Source: Mesonia aestuariivivens
Lineage (GTDB): Bacteria; Bacteroidota; Bacteroidia; Flavobacteriales; Flavobacteriaceae
Length of the DNA: 64,000 bases
Reading direction: 5' to 3'
NCBI RefSeq assembly: GCF_019311235.1
Contig: NZ_JAHWDF010000012.1
Span: forward strand, 34,397-98,396
Within the stretch, counting starts at the first letter, position 1. Each line of letters begins with the position of its first letter. Made by a program: the position numbers and the translations under genes. Below are positions 42,324 to 52,615 of the stretch, in pieces. The notes beneath the pieces were generated by a model. The model was given only the letters and a program-made list of their open reading frames with translations. It made no database searches and was not told where the DNA came from.

Positions 42324-44153
42324 TTAGTGATTCATTTCTTCTTCATTTTCTTGAAGAGGAACATTTTGAGGGATAAAATCTTGCCCCGGTATCACATAAT
42401 CTGTTTCATCATTATTTAATTTACTATAATCATAAGACCAACGGTATACTGAAGGAATTGCACCCGGCCAGTTACCATGAACGTGTTCTACTGGAGTTGT
42501 CCACTCTAAAGTATTTGCGTTCCAAGGGTTTTGTGTTGCTCTTTTTCCGAAGAAAATAGAGTGAATAAAGTTATAAATAAACACTAATTGTACTAAAGCT
42601 GTAATAATTGCAAAAACAGTAATTAATACATTTACATCTGCTAAATCGTCAAAGTAAGGAAAATTTGTATTGGTGTAATAACGCCTTGGTAAACCTGCCA
42701 AACCTATAAAGTGCATCGGAAAAAATACGCCATAAGAACCTATAATTGTAATCCAAAAATGAACAAAACCAAGTTTCTTATTCATCATTCTACCAAACAT
42801 TTTTGGGAACCAATGATAAACACCCGCAAATAAACCATAAAGTGCAGATATACCCATTACTAAGTGAAAGTGAGCAATTACAAAGTAAGTATCGTGAACA
42901 TTAATATCTAAGGTACTATCTCCTAAAATAATTCCTGTTAAACCTCCCGTAATGAACGTAGATACAAAACCTATAGAGAACAACATTCCTGTATTCATTT
43001 GAAGGTTACCTTTCCATAAGGTCGTAATCCAGTTAAATGCTTTAACTGCAGAAGGTATCGCAATTAATAAGGTTGTAAATGTAAATACAGAACCTAAGAA
43101 AGGATTCATACCAGATACAAACATGTGATGCCCCCAAACAATAGTAGATAAAAATGCAATTGCTAAAATAGAAGCAATCATGGCACGGTATCCAAAAATA
43201 GGTTTACGTGAGTTTGCAGCCATTACTTCTGAAACTAACCCCATTGCTGGAAGAATTACAATATAAACTTCTGGGTGACCTAAAAACCAAAATAAGTGCT
43301 CAAACAATACCGGAGAACCACCTTGATGTGCTAATACCTCACCTTTTATATAAATATCACTTAAGAAGAAAGAAGTACCAAAACTTCTATCCATAATAAG
43401 CATTAATGCTGCTGATAAAAGAACAGGGAAAGAAACCACACCAATAATAGCAGTTACAAACAACGCCCAAATTGTAAGTGGAAGTCTTGTCATAGACATT
43501 CCTTCTGTTCTCAAGTTAATTACGGTAACAATATAGTTAAGAGATCCCATTAGTGACTGTGCAATAAAAAGAGCCATGGCTATTAACCATAAAGTCATTC
43601 CTGTTCCTGAACCTGGAATAGCTTCGGGTAACGCACTTAATGGAGGGTAAATTGTCCAACCTGCAGATGCTGGTCCTGATTCTACAAATAATGAACTTAA
43701 CATAATCACACTAGATAAAAAGAAAATCCAGTAAGAAAGCATGTTCATAAATCCTGAAGCCATATCACGTGCTCCTATTTGCAATGGAATAAGTAAATTA
43801 CTAAACGTACCACTTAAACCTGCAGTAAGTACAAAGAAAACCATAATAGTACCGTGAATGGTAACCAATGCTAAATAAGCATCTGGATTCATCACTCCAT
43901 CGGTAGCATATTTATCTCCTAAAAATAATTCGAAAACCCAAGAAGCTTCTTCTGGCCAAGCTAATTGAATTCTAAATAAAATAGACATTAAAATACCTAT
44001 AGCTCCCATTATCAAACCGGTAATTAGGAACTGCTTACCAATCATCTTATGATCTTGACTAAAAATGTACTTGGTAATAAAAGTCTCTTTATGATGATGT
44101 CCATGATCATCGTGATGATCGTGAGCTACTGTTGCGTTTGCTATTGCTGACAT
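42324..44153 (-). CDS. coxA: Cytochrome c oxidase subunit I
   Basis: This is the haem-copper catalytic subunit that reduces oxygen and pumps protons. The 609-residue protein has about twelve membrane segments with the haem and CuB ligands in HGTIMVFF, WFLGHPEVYIVILP, WGHHMF and HFHLVMG; the Glu in HPEVY marks the A1 type with a D-channel. The extreme N-terminus carries seven His residues between residues 11 and 21. It lies 39 bases after coxB at the end of the act operon and is followed by a terminator. Confidence 0.97.
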   Translation of the reverse strand: MSAIANATVAHDHHDDHGHHHKETFITKYIFSQDHKMIGKQFLITGLIMGAIGILMSILFRIQLAWPEEASWVFELFLGDKYATDGVMNPDAYLALVTIHGTIMVFFVLTAGLSGTFSNLLIPLQIGARDMASGFMNMLSYWIFFLSSVIMLSSLFVESGPASAGWTIYPPLSALPEAIPGSGTGMTLWLIAMALFIAQSLMGSLNYIVTVINLRTEGMSMTRLPLTIWALFVTAIIGVVSFPVLLSAALMLIMDRSFGTSFFLSDIYIKGEVLAHQGGSPVLFEHLFWFLGHPEVYIVILPAMGLVSEVMAANSRKPIFGYRAMIASILAIAFLSTIVWGHHMFVSGMNPFLGSVFTFTTLLIAIPSAVKAFNWITTLWKGNLQMNTGMLFSIGFVSTFITGGLTGIILGDSTLDINVHDTYFVIAHFHLVMGISALYGLFAGVYHWFPKMFGRMMNKKLGFVHFWITIIGSYGVFFPMHFIGLAGLPRRYYTNTNFPYFDDLADVNVLITVFAIITALVQLVFIYNFIHSIFFGKRATQNPWNANTLEWTTPVEHVHGNWPGAIPSVYRWSYDYSKLNNDETDYVIPGQDFIPQNVPLQENEEEMNH

Positions 44154-44192
44154 ATCTAGTATTATATTGCTTTAATTAATGCTTATTACTTT

Positions 44193-45263
44193 CTACTCTT
44201 CTTCTTTCTTAAGTGTCTCTCCAAATGTGCCTTGTTCGCTAATCCAAGAATTAAATTCTTGTTCTTCTTCTACTACAATTTTCATTTGCATATTGAAGTG
44301 AGAGATACCACAAATTTTATTACATAAAAGGTAATATTCAAACTCGTAAGGATCCAGAGCTACATCTCCTTTAGCTTCTAATTCTTTACTACGTTCTTTT
44401 CTGATTCTATTTAGCTCGTCTACTTTCTCCACCATAAATTCTGATGTTCTCATCTTTTCTGTGGTGATTGTAGGTGTAAAACTAAACTGAGTTACCATTC
44501 CTGGAACGACATTCATTTGAGCTCTAAAAAACGGAAAGTAAGCAGAGTGAAGTACGTCTTGTGATCTAAATTTAAATAAAACTGGGCGATCTACTGGAAG
44601 GTGAAGTTCAGTAGTTATTTTATCATCCATACCATAACCATCACTTTCATCTAGCCCAACTGTATTAGTACCTTGAATGAAACGCACGTTAGCTTGACCT
44701 AAAGTATTATCTTCACCAGCGTATCTAGCTTTCCAACCAAATTGATAAGCATAAATTTCAACAACTAAAGTATCTTCATCTTCATCAATATTCATGATAT
44801 CAGACCATGTAAATAGACCATAGATAATTAAACCTGCTAAAACAATTACTGGAATAATTGTCCAAATAAATTCTAATTTATCATTATCTGCGTAGAACAA
44901 AGCTTTTTTACCCTTTACCCCACGATACTTGTAGGCGAAAAAGAAAAGTAAAAATTGCGTGATTAACTGAACCGTCATAATTAATGCTACAGAGATAAAC
45001 ATTAGTTTATCGTAATCTGCACCATGTTCTGAAGCGGCTTCTGGGAGGTATAAATCTCCCCATTCAACAAAACTATAGAACATGAACATGTAAAGAGCGA
45101 TAACAAAACCAAACATAATGTAAGCTTGATTTTTATTATCATTATCGTTTGCTATCTGGCTAGCATCTTCGTGTCCAGATTTAGACAAGTTTAGAATTTT
45201 AGACATCTGCCAGAAAGTTACTCCCAACAGCGCTATAACTACTATGATTAAAAATACAGTCAT
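44193..45263 (-). CDS. coxB: Cytochrome c oxidase subunit II
   Basis: The 356-residue protein has an N-terminal membrane segment, two further helices (about residues 50-70 and 90-115, then 135-155), and a periplasmic cupredoxin domain with the CuA site: HSAYFPFFRAQMNVVPG and CNKICGISHFNM, plus the aromatic electron-entry YAYQFGWKARY. It receives electrons, probably from the Act complex cytochromes, and needs copper from the SCO protein encoded at 21727-22428. There is no fused cytochrome c domain, so it is an aa3-type rather than caa3-type subunit. Confidence 0.96.
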   Translation of the reverse strand: MTVFLIIVVIALLGVTFWQMSKILNLSKSGHEDASQIANDNDNKNQAYIMFGFVIALYMFMFYSFVEWGDLYLPEAASEHGADYDKLMFISVALIMTVQLITQFLLFFFAYKYRGVKGKKALFYADNDKLEFIWTIIPVIVLAGLIIYGLFTWSDIMNIDEDEDTLVVEIYAYQFGWKARYAGEDNTLGQANVRFIQGTNTVGLDESDGYGMDDKITTELHLPVDRPVLFKFRSQDVLHSAYFPFFRAQMNVVPGMVTQFSFTPTITTEKMRTSEFMVEKVDELNRIRKERSKELEAKGDVALDPYEFEYYLLCNKICGISHFNMQMKIVVEEEQEFNSWISEQGTFGETLKKEEE

Positions 45264-45292
45264 TGTGATATTATCTTCTTTAAATAATTTAT

Positions 45293-46660
45293 TTAGTAAT
45301 GGTAATTTTCACTTTCCTTTAAGAATGGATTGTTTTTAATTTTAAGTGGCGCTTTACCTAAACCAAAGCCAACAACTAATAAAAACAAGCCTAAGAAAAA
45401 TAATATTGCAGCAAATTCAGTGATTCCAAAAGACCAATGAGATCCTACAGTAGAAGGCATTACTAATAAGTAAACATCTATGTAGTGTCCTACTAAAATA
45501 AAACAACCTGCAATAACTACAAACCAAGGTATACGTTTAAAATCACTATTCATCAATATTAGAATAGGAAATACAAAGTTAATAACTACCATTCCGAAGA
45601 ATAGCAAATTATATTCTTCCATTCTTAATGTAAAATAGGTAACCTCTTCTGGAATATTTGCGTACCAAATAAGCATAAATTGACTAAACCAAAGGTAAGT
45701 CCAAAATATACTGAAGCCGAACATAAATTTAGCAACATCGTGTAAGTGACTATTATTTACAAATGGCAAGTGTCCTAATTTCTTTAAAATAATGGTCGTG
45801 ATTGCTATTACTGTTAATGCTGAAACTATCATTGTTGCAAAAATATACCAAGCAAATAATGTACTATACCAGTGTGGTGTCATAGACATAAACCAATCCC
45901 ATGCCATTGTAGATTCTGTAATCATAAAGAACAATAAAAAGATTACAGAAAATTTAAAGTTTTTTCTATAAGGCTTAATCGCTACAGAATCATCTTGATC
46001 TCTAGAGTTTTTAACAGCAAAGAATCTATAGGTATTCCAAATTAAAAGATATACAATTGCTCTTATTACAAAAAATGGAAAATTTAAATAACCTGATTTT
46101 CCTTGTAATATTTTATCTCCAGCGACCAGCTCATGGTTCTGCCAAGGATAAAAATGTTCTCCAGCAAAAAGAACTATTAAAACTACTATAATAGAACCGG
46201 GTAAAATATACGCCGTAATCCCTTCCATTACTCTAAATAAAACTGGTGACCAGCCTACCTGAGCTACAAATTGGATAGCGTAAAAAACCAATACTCCCAA
46301 AGCAATCATTAAAAAGAAAAAGCCAGCAACAAAAGTAGCAGACCATGGCTTTGTTTGTAATTGATGTAAGACATGCTCTAAATGTTCATCCTCGTGAGAT
46401 TCACTATGAACTTCTTCACCGTGAGCTTCAGACTTTTCAACATGTTTAACGTGACCAGCAGAATTGATTTCTGCTGTGTGATGATCTTCATTAGCTGTTG
46501 CAGAATGATCTTCACCGTGGCCGCCATGTTCAGCAGCTAAAATTTCTTTGGCTTCATCTATCGTAGAAGGAGCAGTTATAAAACCATAACCTATTCCTAA
46601 TGCGCCTAAAACGATTAGAATAATAGAAATTAATTTTACTTTACCAGATTGCTTGTACAT
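45293..46660 (-). CDS. actF: Alternative complex III subunit ActF (quinol oxidoreductase membrane subunit)
   Basis: The 455-residue protein has a first membrane segment (about residues 9-28), a hydrophilic linker at about 40-105 with some 13 His residues mixed with Glu, and then about nine further membrane segments. ActF is the second quinone-type NrfD-like membrane subunit of alternative complex III. It is followed after 29 bases by coxB, consistent with the Act-oxidase supercomplex known from Flavobacterium johnsoniae. The His-rich linker is unusual and could bind metal. Confidence 0.93.
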   Translation of the reverse strand: MYKQSGKVKLISIILIVLGALGIGYGFITAPSTIDEAKEILAAEHGGHGEDHSATANEDHHTAEINSAGHVKHVEKSEAHGEEVHSESHEDEHLEHVLHQLQTKPWSATFVAGFFFLMIALGVLVFYAIQFVAQVGWSPVLFRVMEGITAYILPGSIIVVLIVLFAGEHFYPWQNHELVAGDKILQGKSGYLNFPFFVIRAIVYLLIWNTYRFFAVKNSRDQDDSVAIKPYRKNFKFSVIFLLFFMITESTMAWDWFMSMTPHWYSTLFAWYIFATMIVSALTVIAITTIILKKLGHLPFVNNSHLHDVAKFMFGFSIFWTYLWFSQFMLIWYANIPEEVTYFTLRMEEYNLLFFGMVVINFVFPILILMNSDFKRIPWFVVIAGCFILVGHYIDVYLLVMPSTVGSHWSFGITEFAAILFFLGLFLLVVGFGLGKAPLKIKNNPFLKESENYHY

Positions 46661-46690
46661 ATCTAAAAATATAATGCAGTTTAATCTTAA

Positions 46691-47452
46691 TTAATTATTT
46701 TCTGAAGTTTCATGATTACTCATTTCTGAGGCTTCATGATCATCCGTTGCAGAGGCAGAGTTTTCATCTTGACCTTTAGCTAAAGAATCTTTCTCATTAG
46801 AATGCTCAACTTGAGCATCACGTAATGCAATTCCTTTTTTCATACTTGATGCATTTTCTATTTCAGCATCTTCAAATTCACGCTGTGGCTCACCGTTAAG
46901 GTTACGCTTAAGATCTAATACATAATGTGCGATTTGCCAACGCTCAAACTCATTGGTTTGAACAGCATAAGATCCCATATTATTTAAACCGTAAAACATC
47001 ACGTGATAAATACTACCTTCTGTAATTGCTCTTCCAGCATCATTGTATGCAGGAATCCCTAATATTTTTTCTCTTTGTGCCAAGGTTCCTTTACCATCAC
47101 CTTTATCACCATGACAAATAGCACAGTAAATGGTATACAAGGCCTTACCTTCATTAACATTGTCTTCTGTATAAGGAAGTGGATTTGATAAATTAGCTTT
47201 TGCGTTTTGATAGCCTTCGTTAGAATCTTCATATTCATAAGGCATCCATCCTCTAGAGACGGTTCCTTCGACAGGCAACTTTGCTTCTTGACCGTTTTCA
47301 AATAAATCGCCATCGTACTCTAAATACGTTTCGTAACTAGCAGACTTATACATATTAGGAAAATATTGGTAATTTCTACCTTTTTCCTGAAAGCATGAAA
47401 CTGCAACTAAAGAAACAGCGATTAATGTTATTATGCGAAATAAACTTTTCAT
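46691..47452 (-). CDS. actE: Alternative complex III subunit ActE (monohaem cytochrome c lipoprotein)
   Basis: The 253-residue product begins with a lipoprotein signal peptide ending VAVSC (Cys20), has one haem c motif CAICHGD near residue 110 followed by GKGTLAQREK, and Met ligands further on. The last forty residues are acidic and His-containing and look disordered. ActE is the mobile monohaem cytochrome of the complex, held to the outer face of the inner membrane by its lipid. It begins eight bases after actD. Confidence 0.94.
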   Translation of the reverse strand: MKSLFRIITLIAVSLVAVSCFQEKGRNYQYFPNMYKSASYETYLEYDGDLFENGQEAKLPVEGTVSRGWMPYEYEDSNEGYQNAKANLSNPLPYTEDNVNEGKALYTIYCAICHGDKGDGKGTLAQREKILGIPAYNDAGRAITEGSIYHVMFYGLNNMGSYAVQTNEFERWQIAHYVLDLKRNLNGEPQREFEDAEIENASSMKKGIALRDAQVEHSNEKDSLAKGQDENSASATDDHEASEMSNHETSENN

Positions 47453-47459
47453 GGATTTA

Positions 47460-47981
47460 TTAATCTATTAATTTTACTTCAGAAGCTCCTGTATCTTTAA
47501 TAAACTTAACTAAAGCTTCTTCACTATGGTTTGCAACTTCAATTTCAACACAAAAATGATCATCTGTAGTACGAGGATCTGGATTCTCAGCTTTTTTAAA
47601 CGGCCATATTTTACTTCTCATATAAAAAGTAATCACCATTAAGTGAGCTGCAAAAAATACAGTTAACTCAAACATAATAGGAATAAATGTAGGCATATTA
47701 TCAAAGAAACTAAAACTTGGTTTACCCCCAATATTTTGAGGCCAATCCTGTATCATCATAAAGTTCATCATTGTTATAGCAACCGTTAATCCGGTAAGAC
47801 CGTACAAAAATGAAGTTATTGCTAACCTAGTAGGCGCTAAGCCCATAGCTTTATCTAACCCATGAATAGGAAAAGGAGAGAAAACTTCAGATACATAATA
47901 ATTCTCTTCTCTTATTTGTTTTACAGCTTGTAAAACTAAATCGTCATCATTATAGATAGCCTGAATAACTTTTGCTGACAT
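47460..47981 (-). CDS. actD: Alternative complex III subunit ActD (DUF3341)
   Basis: The 173-residue protein has a soluble N-terminal part with the DUF3341 pattern VSEVFSPFPIHGLDKAMGLAPTRL, two membrane segments (about residues 58-78 and 98-118), and the C-terminal DDHFCVEIEVAN. ActD is a small membrane subunit of the complex without cofactors. It lies one base after actC and eight bases before actE. Confidence 0.93.
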   Translation of the reverse strand: MSAKVIQAIYNDDDLVLQAVKQIREENYYVSEVFSPFPIHGLDKAMGLAPTRLAITSFLYGLTGLTVAITMMNFMMIQDWPQNIGGKPSFSFFDNMPTFIPIMFELTVFFAAHLMVITFYMRSKIWPFKKAENPDPRTTDDHFCVEIEVANHSEEALVKFIKDTGASEVKLID

Positions 47982-47982
47982 A

Positions 47983-49497
47983 CTAGTTATTTTTATTGTT
48001 TTTATCTTCTGAATTTAAATCATCTTCACCTTCATGAGCCTCTGTATTTGCTGCTGGACCTCCAGAAGCAGGAAACTCTTCTACCTCACCAATATGATCA
48101 TCACTTACATGTTCTTCTCTAAGTTTCTTATACTTATCTCCAGAAGATTTTAAGATCGTTTTTACTTCGGCTTGTGCAATTACAGGAAAAGTTCTCGCAT
48201 ATAATAAAAACAATACAAAGAAAAAACCTATAGTTCCTACAAATGTACCAATATCTATAAATGTTGGAGAGAACATTGCCCAAGAAGAAGGTGTTCTACC
48301 CTTACTTAGACATATTACAATAATATCAAAACGCTCAAACCACATTCCTATATTAATTACCAAAGCAACAAAGAATGTCCAAACAATATTTCTTCTTAAT
48401 TTCTTAATCCATAATGTTAGGGGCACAATAAAGTTACAAGTAATTAGTGCCCAAAAAGCCCATGCATAAGGACCCGTAGCTGCACCAAAAGATAGGTATG
48501 TATAATTCTCATAAGAGATTCCTGAATACCATCCGATAAAATACTCTGTAATATAGGCAACACTTACAATACCTCCAGTTAACACAATTACTTTGTTCAT
48601 ATATTCAATATGAAGTATGGTAATGTAATTTTCTAGATTAATAACTTTTCTCATCGTAATAAGAAGCGTTTGTACCATAGCGAAACCAGAAAAAATCGCT
48701 CCAGCCACGAAGTATGGAGGGAATATCGTAGAGTGCCAACCAGGAACTAATGATGTAGCAAAGTCAAAAGATACAATAGTATGCACTGACAATACCAATG
48801 GAGTTGCTAAACCTGCAAGCACCAAAGAGACTTCTTCAAAACGTTGCCAGTCTTTAGCACGACCACTCCAACCAAAACTTAAAATACCGTATATTTTCTT
48901 CTGAAAAGGCTTTGTAGCACGATCTCGAATCATTGCAAAATCAGGAAGCAAACCTGTCCACCAGAAAACTAATGAAACAGATAAGTAAGTAGAAATTGCG
49001 AACACATCCCAAAGTAGTGGCGAATTAAAGTTTACCCACAATGAACCAAATTGGTTTGGTATAGGTAACACCCAATAAGCCAACCAAGGACGCCCCATGT
49101 GAATAATTGGGAAAAGTCCCGCTTGAACTACCGCAAAAATTGTCATTGCTTCTGCAGAACGGTTTACTGCCATTCTCCATTTTTGACGGAAAAGTAATAA
49201 TACAGCAGAAATTAATGTTCCAGCGTGACCAATACCTACCCACCAAACAAAATTAGTAATATCCCAGGCCCAACCAATGGTTTTGTTTAGACCCCAAGAT
49301 CCAATCCCGGTAGAAACAGTATATATAATACAACCTAATCCCCATAAAAATGCCACTAGGGCGATAGAGAAAACAAGCCACCAAGACTTGTTTGCTTTTC
49401 CTTCTACAGGAGCTGCTACATCTACAGTTACATCGTGATAAGACTTATTACCAGTAACTAAAGGTTCTCTTATGGGTGCTTCGTAATGTGACGACAT
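47983..49497 (-). CDS. actC: Alternative complex III subunit ActC (NrfD-like)
   Basis: The 504-residue protein has about ten membrane segments of the NrfD/PsrC type, with GIGHAGTLISAVLLLFRQKWR and FDFATSLVPGWHSTIFPPYFVAGA. ActC is the principal quinol-binding membrane subunit and a candidate route for proton translocation. The C-terminal thirty-five residues are acidic and probably disordered. It follows actB by 33 bases. Confidence 0.95.
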   Translation of the reverse strand: MSSHYEAPIREPLVTGNKSYHDVTVDVAAPVEGKANKSWWLVFSIALVAFLWGLGCIIYTVSTGIGSWGLNKTIGWAWDITNFVWWVGIGHAGTLISAVLLLFRQKWRMAVNRSAEAMTIFAVVQAGLFPIIHMGRPWLAYWVLPIPNQFGSLWVNFNSPLLWDVFAISTYLSVSLVFWWTGLLPDFAMIRDRATKPFQKKIYGILSFGWSGRAKDWQRFEEVSLVLAGLATPLVLSVHTIVSFDFATSLVPGWHSTIFPPYFVAGAIFSGFAMVQTLLITMRKVINLENYITILHIEYMNKVIVLTGGIVSVAYITEYFIGWYSGISYENYTYLSFGAATGPYAWAFWALITCNFIVPLTLWIKKLRRNIVWTFFVALVINIGMWFERFDIIVICLSKGRTPSSWAMFSPTFIDIGTFVGTIGFFFVLFLLYARTFPVIAQAEVKTILKSSGDKYKKLREEHVSDDHIGEVEEFPASGGPAANTEAHEGEDDLNSEDKNNKNN

Positions 49498-49530
49498 ATT
49501 CTTAATTAATAATTGATTCTTTAACTAATT

Positions 49531-52500
49531 TTATAAATCTCCTGTGTTCTTCACTAAAGTCTGATACATCACATTTGGTTTTGTACCTATACTTTCCAAC
49601 AAATGATACATACGCTCATCGTTCTTCTTCTCAACTATTTCGGAGTTTTTATTATTTATATCACCAAAGGTCATTGCGCCTTGATCACATGCTCTAGAAC
49701 AAGCAGTAAAGAACTCATCATCCCCAACTACTCTACCATCGCGTTTAGCATCAAGTATTGTTTTCTGCGTAATTTGAATACACATAGAACACTTCTCCAT
49801 AACTCCACGTGATCTTACGGTTACATCTGGGTTTAACACCATTCTACCTAAGTCATTATTCATGTGATAATCAAACTCTTCATTCTCATTATACAAGAAC
49901 CAGTTAAAACGACGCACTTTGTAAGGACAGTTGTTAGCACAATATCTTGTACCCACACATCTGTTATACGCCATATGGTTTTGACCTTGACGACCGTGAG
50001 AAGTTGCCGCTACTGGACAAACTGTTTCACATGGAGCGTGATTACAGTGCTGACACATAACCGGCTGAAATGCAACTTCTGGATTATCGTAAGAAGCATT
50101 TTCTATCTTGTCGTAAGTTTCGAATGCTGGTAAATCTTCTAAATCTTTCTGCTCTTGTTTAAATGTATCTGCAGAAGAGTAATAACGATCGACACGCAAC
50201 CAGTGCATATCTCTAAATTTTCTCACTTCGTCTTTACCTACTACAGGAACATTGTTTTCAGAATGACAAGCAATCACACAAGCTCCACAACCTGTACATG
50301 CATTTAAATCGATAGATAGGTTAAAATGATGACCAATTTCTCTATCAAATTCATTCCAAAGACTAGCTTTTTCTTCTCTTACTGAAATTTCATTGTGATC
50401 GTAATCTACTTCAGGAGTAGGATTCCAATGATGTTTATCTTCTGTATTAAATATCTCTAAAGTTGTTTCTTTAACGATATCATCTCTACCGGCCATTGTG
50501 CTCTGTAACTGCACACAAGCAAACTCATGTATTCCATCTGCTTTTTCAATAGTTACATTCTGAAAAGCATTAAAATCTTTATATAAAGGGTAAGCATTTA
50601 CTCCTACCTGCATTTCTTTTTGAACTGCTTCTTTCTTCCCGTATCCTAGCGCTAAACCTACCGCACCTTTTGCCTGACCTGGCTGAATAAGAATTGGTAC
50701 ATTTTTAACTACGTTATCACCAACCTTTAAGTTAACATAACTTCCATTTAAAGCTCCATTAGAAACAGTCGGATTTTCTAAATCTAACTTATCTGCATCT
50801 GCTTTAGAAATGACTAAATAGTTATCCCAAGAAACTCGCGTTAACGGATCTGGAAACTCCTGCAACCAAGGGTTATTAGCCTGTTGACCATCACCCATAC
50901 CAACTTTTGTATATAAAGTAAGCTCAAACTCACTTTCTTCTGAAGTTGCAAGGTCACGAAGTGCTGTTGAATAATTTGGAGTCGCTACAGCACCTAATTC
51001 TTCTTCTGAAACTACAGGAGAAGACGCCTCGAACACACCGTCATGAAGAGCTTCATTCCAAGATGAAATACTACCTGACCATGTTTGTTTAATATAATCT
51101 CTATAATTTGTTTCTGAACCACTCCATTTTAATAAAGTATCCTGAAATTGTCTCGTATCAAATAACGGACGAATAGTAGGCTGCATTAAACTAAAATCTT
51201 TCTTAGTTAATTGCACATCTCCCCAATTTTCTAGATAATGAGAAGTAGCCGCTATATATTTACAAAGTTTTGCTGTTTCGTCTTTTTTCATTGAAAAAGC
51301 AATAGAAACATCAACTTTCCTTAAACCTGCTTTAAAAGCCTCTACATTAGGTAAACTATAAGCAGGGTTAACACCAGCAACCATCAAGGCTCCAACATTA
51401 CCCGCATTCATATCTTTAATTAATTGCTGAACTTGCTTTGCATTACCTTGACGTACCAGTTTTGGATTGCTTTTATCCATCACTTCACTTCCTAAGGCAT
51501 CATTTATAGCAAGAACCAATAGTTGAGCATTAACATCTGTAATTCCAGAAACAACAACCGCTTTAGAACCAGCATCTCTTAATTGACGTACAGCTTTAAC
51601 AACAATATCATCTAATCTAGGAGAAAGATTGCTTTTTGCCCCACCCACAATATAACCGTAGATAGCAGCAAGTACAGCTTTCTGCTGAGATGGTTTTACA
51701 GGAACACGCTTATCTGCTTTAGCTCCAGTCTGAGTCATATTTCCTTCAAATTGAATATGACGGGACATTTTTCCATTTTTAGGAATACGACTTTTAGCAT
51801 AACTCACATCATTTCCACCTGCTTGCCAATCTGCCAGAAAATCTGCTCCTACAGAAACAATAACACCAGCCTTAGAAAAATCATAATTTGCCAACGCACG
51901 TGTTCCGTATTTCATCTGATAAGCATCTAATGCAGCATCTTCAGAAATCGCATCATAAACCACATGCTTAACATTAGCATATTTAGCTGAAAATTCATTT
52001 ATCAATTTAGAAGTAGAAGGACTTGCCATTGTTGATGTTAACAACACTTTTTGACCACCCACACTCCGCAAAGCACCACCTACTTGACGATCTAACTCTT
52101 CCCAAGAAACATCTTCACCATCAATCTGAGGACGCTTTAATCTTTTATTATCATACAATGATAAAACTGAAGCATGAACTCTCGCATTAGCCCCTAATGA
52201 AGCTTTAGCTAGTTTATTACTTTCAATTTTAATAGGTCTTCCTTCTCTAGTTTTAACTAAAACACTAGCAAAATCAAAACCATCTGCCATTGTTGTCGCA
52301 TAGTAGTTTGCTACACCAGGAACGATACGTTCTGGCTGAACCACATAAGGAATTGTTTTAGTTACAGGTCCTTCACAAGCTGCCAATGAAGCTGCAGCAG
52401 TACTAAACCCGACAAATTTCAAAAAATCTCTTCTCGAAGTAGCTGAACTCTCTAGAGAATCCTTATCTCCCAAAAATTTATCTGTAGGAATTTCTTCCAC

Positions 52501-52587
52501 AAATTCATTCTGTCGAAGCTTCTCAACAACAGGGCTATTTTCGTTTAGCTCCTCAACACTCTTCCAGTATTTTTTGTTTGATGACAT
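49531..52587 (-). CDS. actB: Alternative complex III subunit ActB (Fe-S and molybdopterin-oxidoreductase-like protein)
   Basis: The 1018-residue protein has a twin-Arg signal-like segment SRRDFLKFVGFS followed by AACEGP, a lipobox, at about residues 52-74. A large molybdopterin-oxidoreductase-like domain follows, which in ActB proteins lacks the cofactor. From about residue 760 there is a ferredoxin-like domain with several Cys clusters: CTGCGACVIAC, CQHCNHAPCETVCP, CVGTRYCANNCPY and CSMC with CSRACDQG, enough for three [4Fe-4S] and one [3Fe-4S] cluster. It passes electrons from the quinol site to ActA haems on the periplasmic side. Confidence 0.95.
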   Translation of the reverse strand: MSSNKKYWKSVEELNENSPVVEKLRQNEFVEEIPTDKFLGDKDSLESSATSRRDFLKFVGFSTAAASLAACEGPVTKTIPYVVQPERIVPGVANYYATTMADGFDFASVLVKTREGRPIKIESNKLAKASLGANARVHASVLSLYDNKRLKRPQIDGEDVSWEELDRQVGGALRSVGGQKVLLTSTMASPSTSKLINEFSAKYANVKHVVYDAISEDAALDAYQMKYGTRALANYDFSKAGVIVSVGADFLADWQAGGNDVSYAKSRIPKNGKMSRHIQFEGNMTQTGAKADKRVPVKPSQQKAVLAAIYGYIVGGAKSNLSPRLDDIVVKAVRQLRDAGSKAVVVSGITDVNAQLLVLAINDALGSEVMDKSNPKLVRQGNAKQVQQLIKDMNAGNVGALMVAGVNPAYSLPNVEAFKAGLRKVDVSIAFSMKKDETAKLCKYIAATSHYLENWGDVQLTKKDFSLMQPTIRPLFDTRQFQDTLLKWSGSETNYRDYIKQTWSGSISSWNEALHDGVFEASSPVVSEEELGAVATPNYSTALRDLATSEESEFELTLYTKVGMGDGQQANNPWLQEFPDPLTRVSWDNYLVISKADADKLDLENPTVSNGALNGSYVNLKVGDNVVKNVPILIQPGQAKGAVGLALGYGKKEAVQKEMQVGVNAYPLYKDFNAFQNVTIEKADGIHEFACVQLQSTMAGRDDIVKETTLEIFNTEDKHHWNPTPEVDYDHNEISVREEKASLWNEFDREIGHHFNLSIDLNACTGCGACVIACHSENNVPVVGKDEVRKFRDMHWLRVDRYYSSADTFKQEQKDLEDLPAFETYDKIENASYDNPEVAFQPVMCQHCNHAPCETVCPVAATSHGRQGQNHMAYNRCVGTRYCANNCPYKVRRFNWFLYNENEEFDYHMNNDLGRMVLNPDVTVRSRGVMEKCSMCIQITQKTILDAKRDGRVVGDDEFFTACSRACDQGAMTFGDINNKNSEIVEKKNDERMYHLLESIGTKPNVMYQTLVKNTGDL

Positions 52588-52615
52588 ATATAAATAAAAT
52601 TAGCTTCTTAATAAA

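Noticed and set aside
49603..50133. Two + strand frames opposite actB
   Set aside because: They are antisense shadows of the iron-sulfur domain; the Cys/His-rich look comes from the opposite strand.
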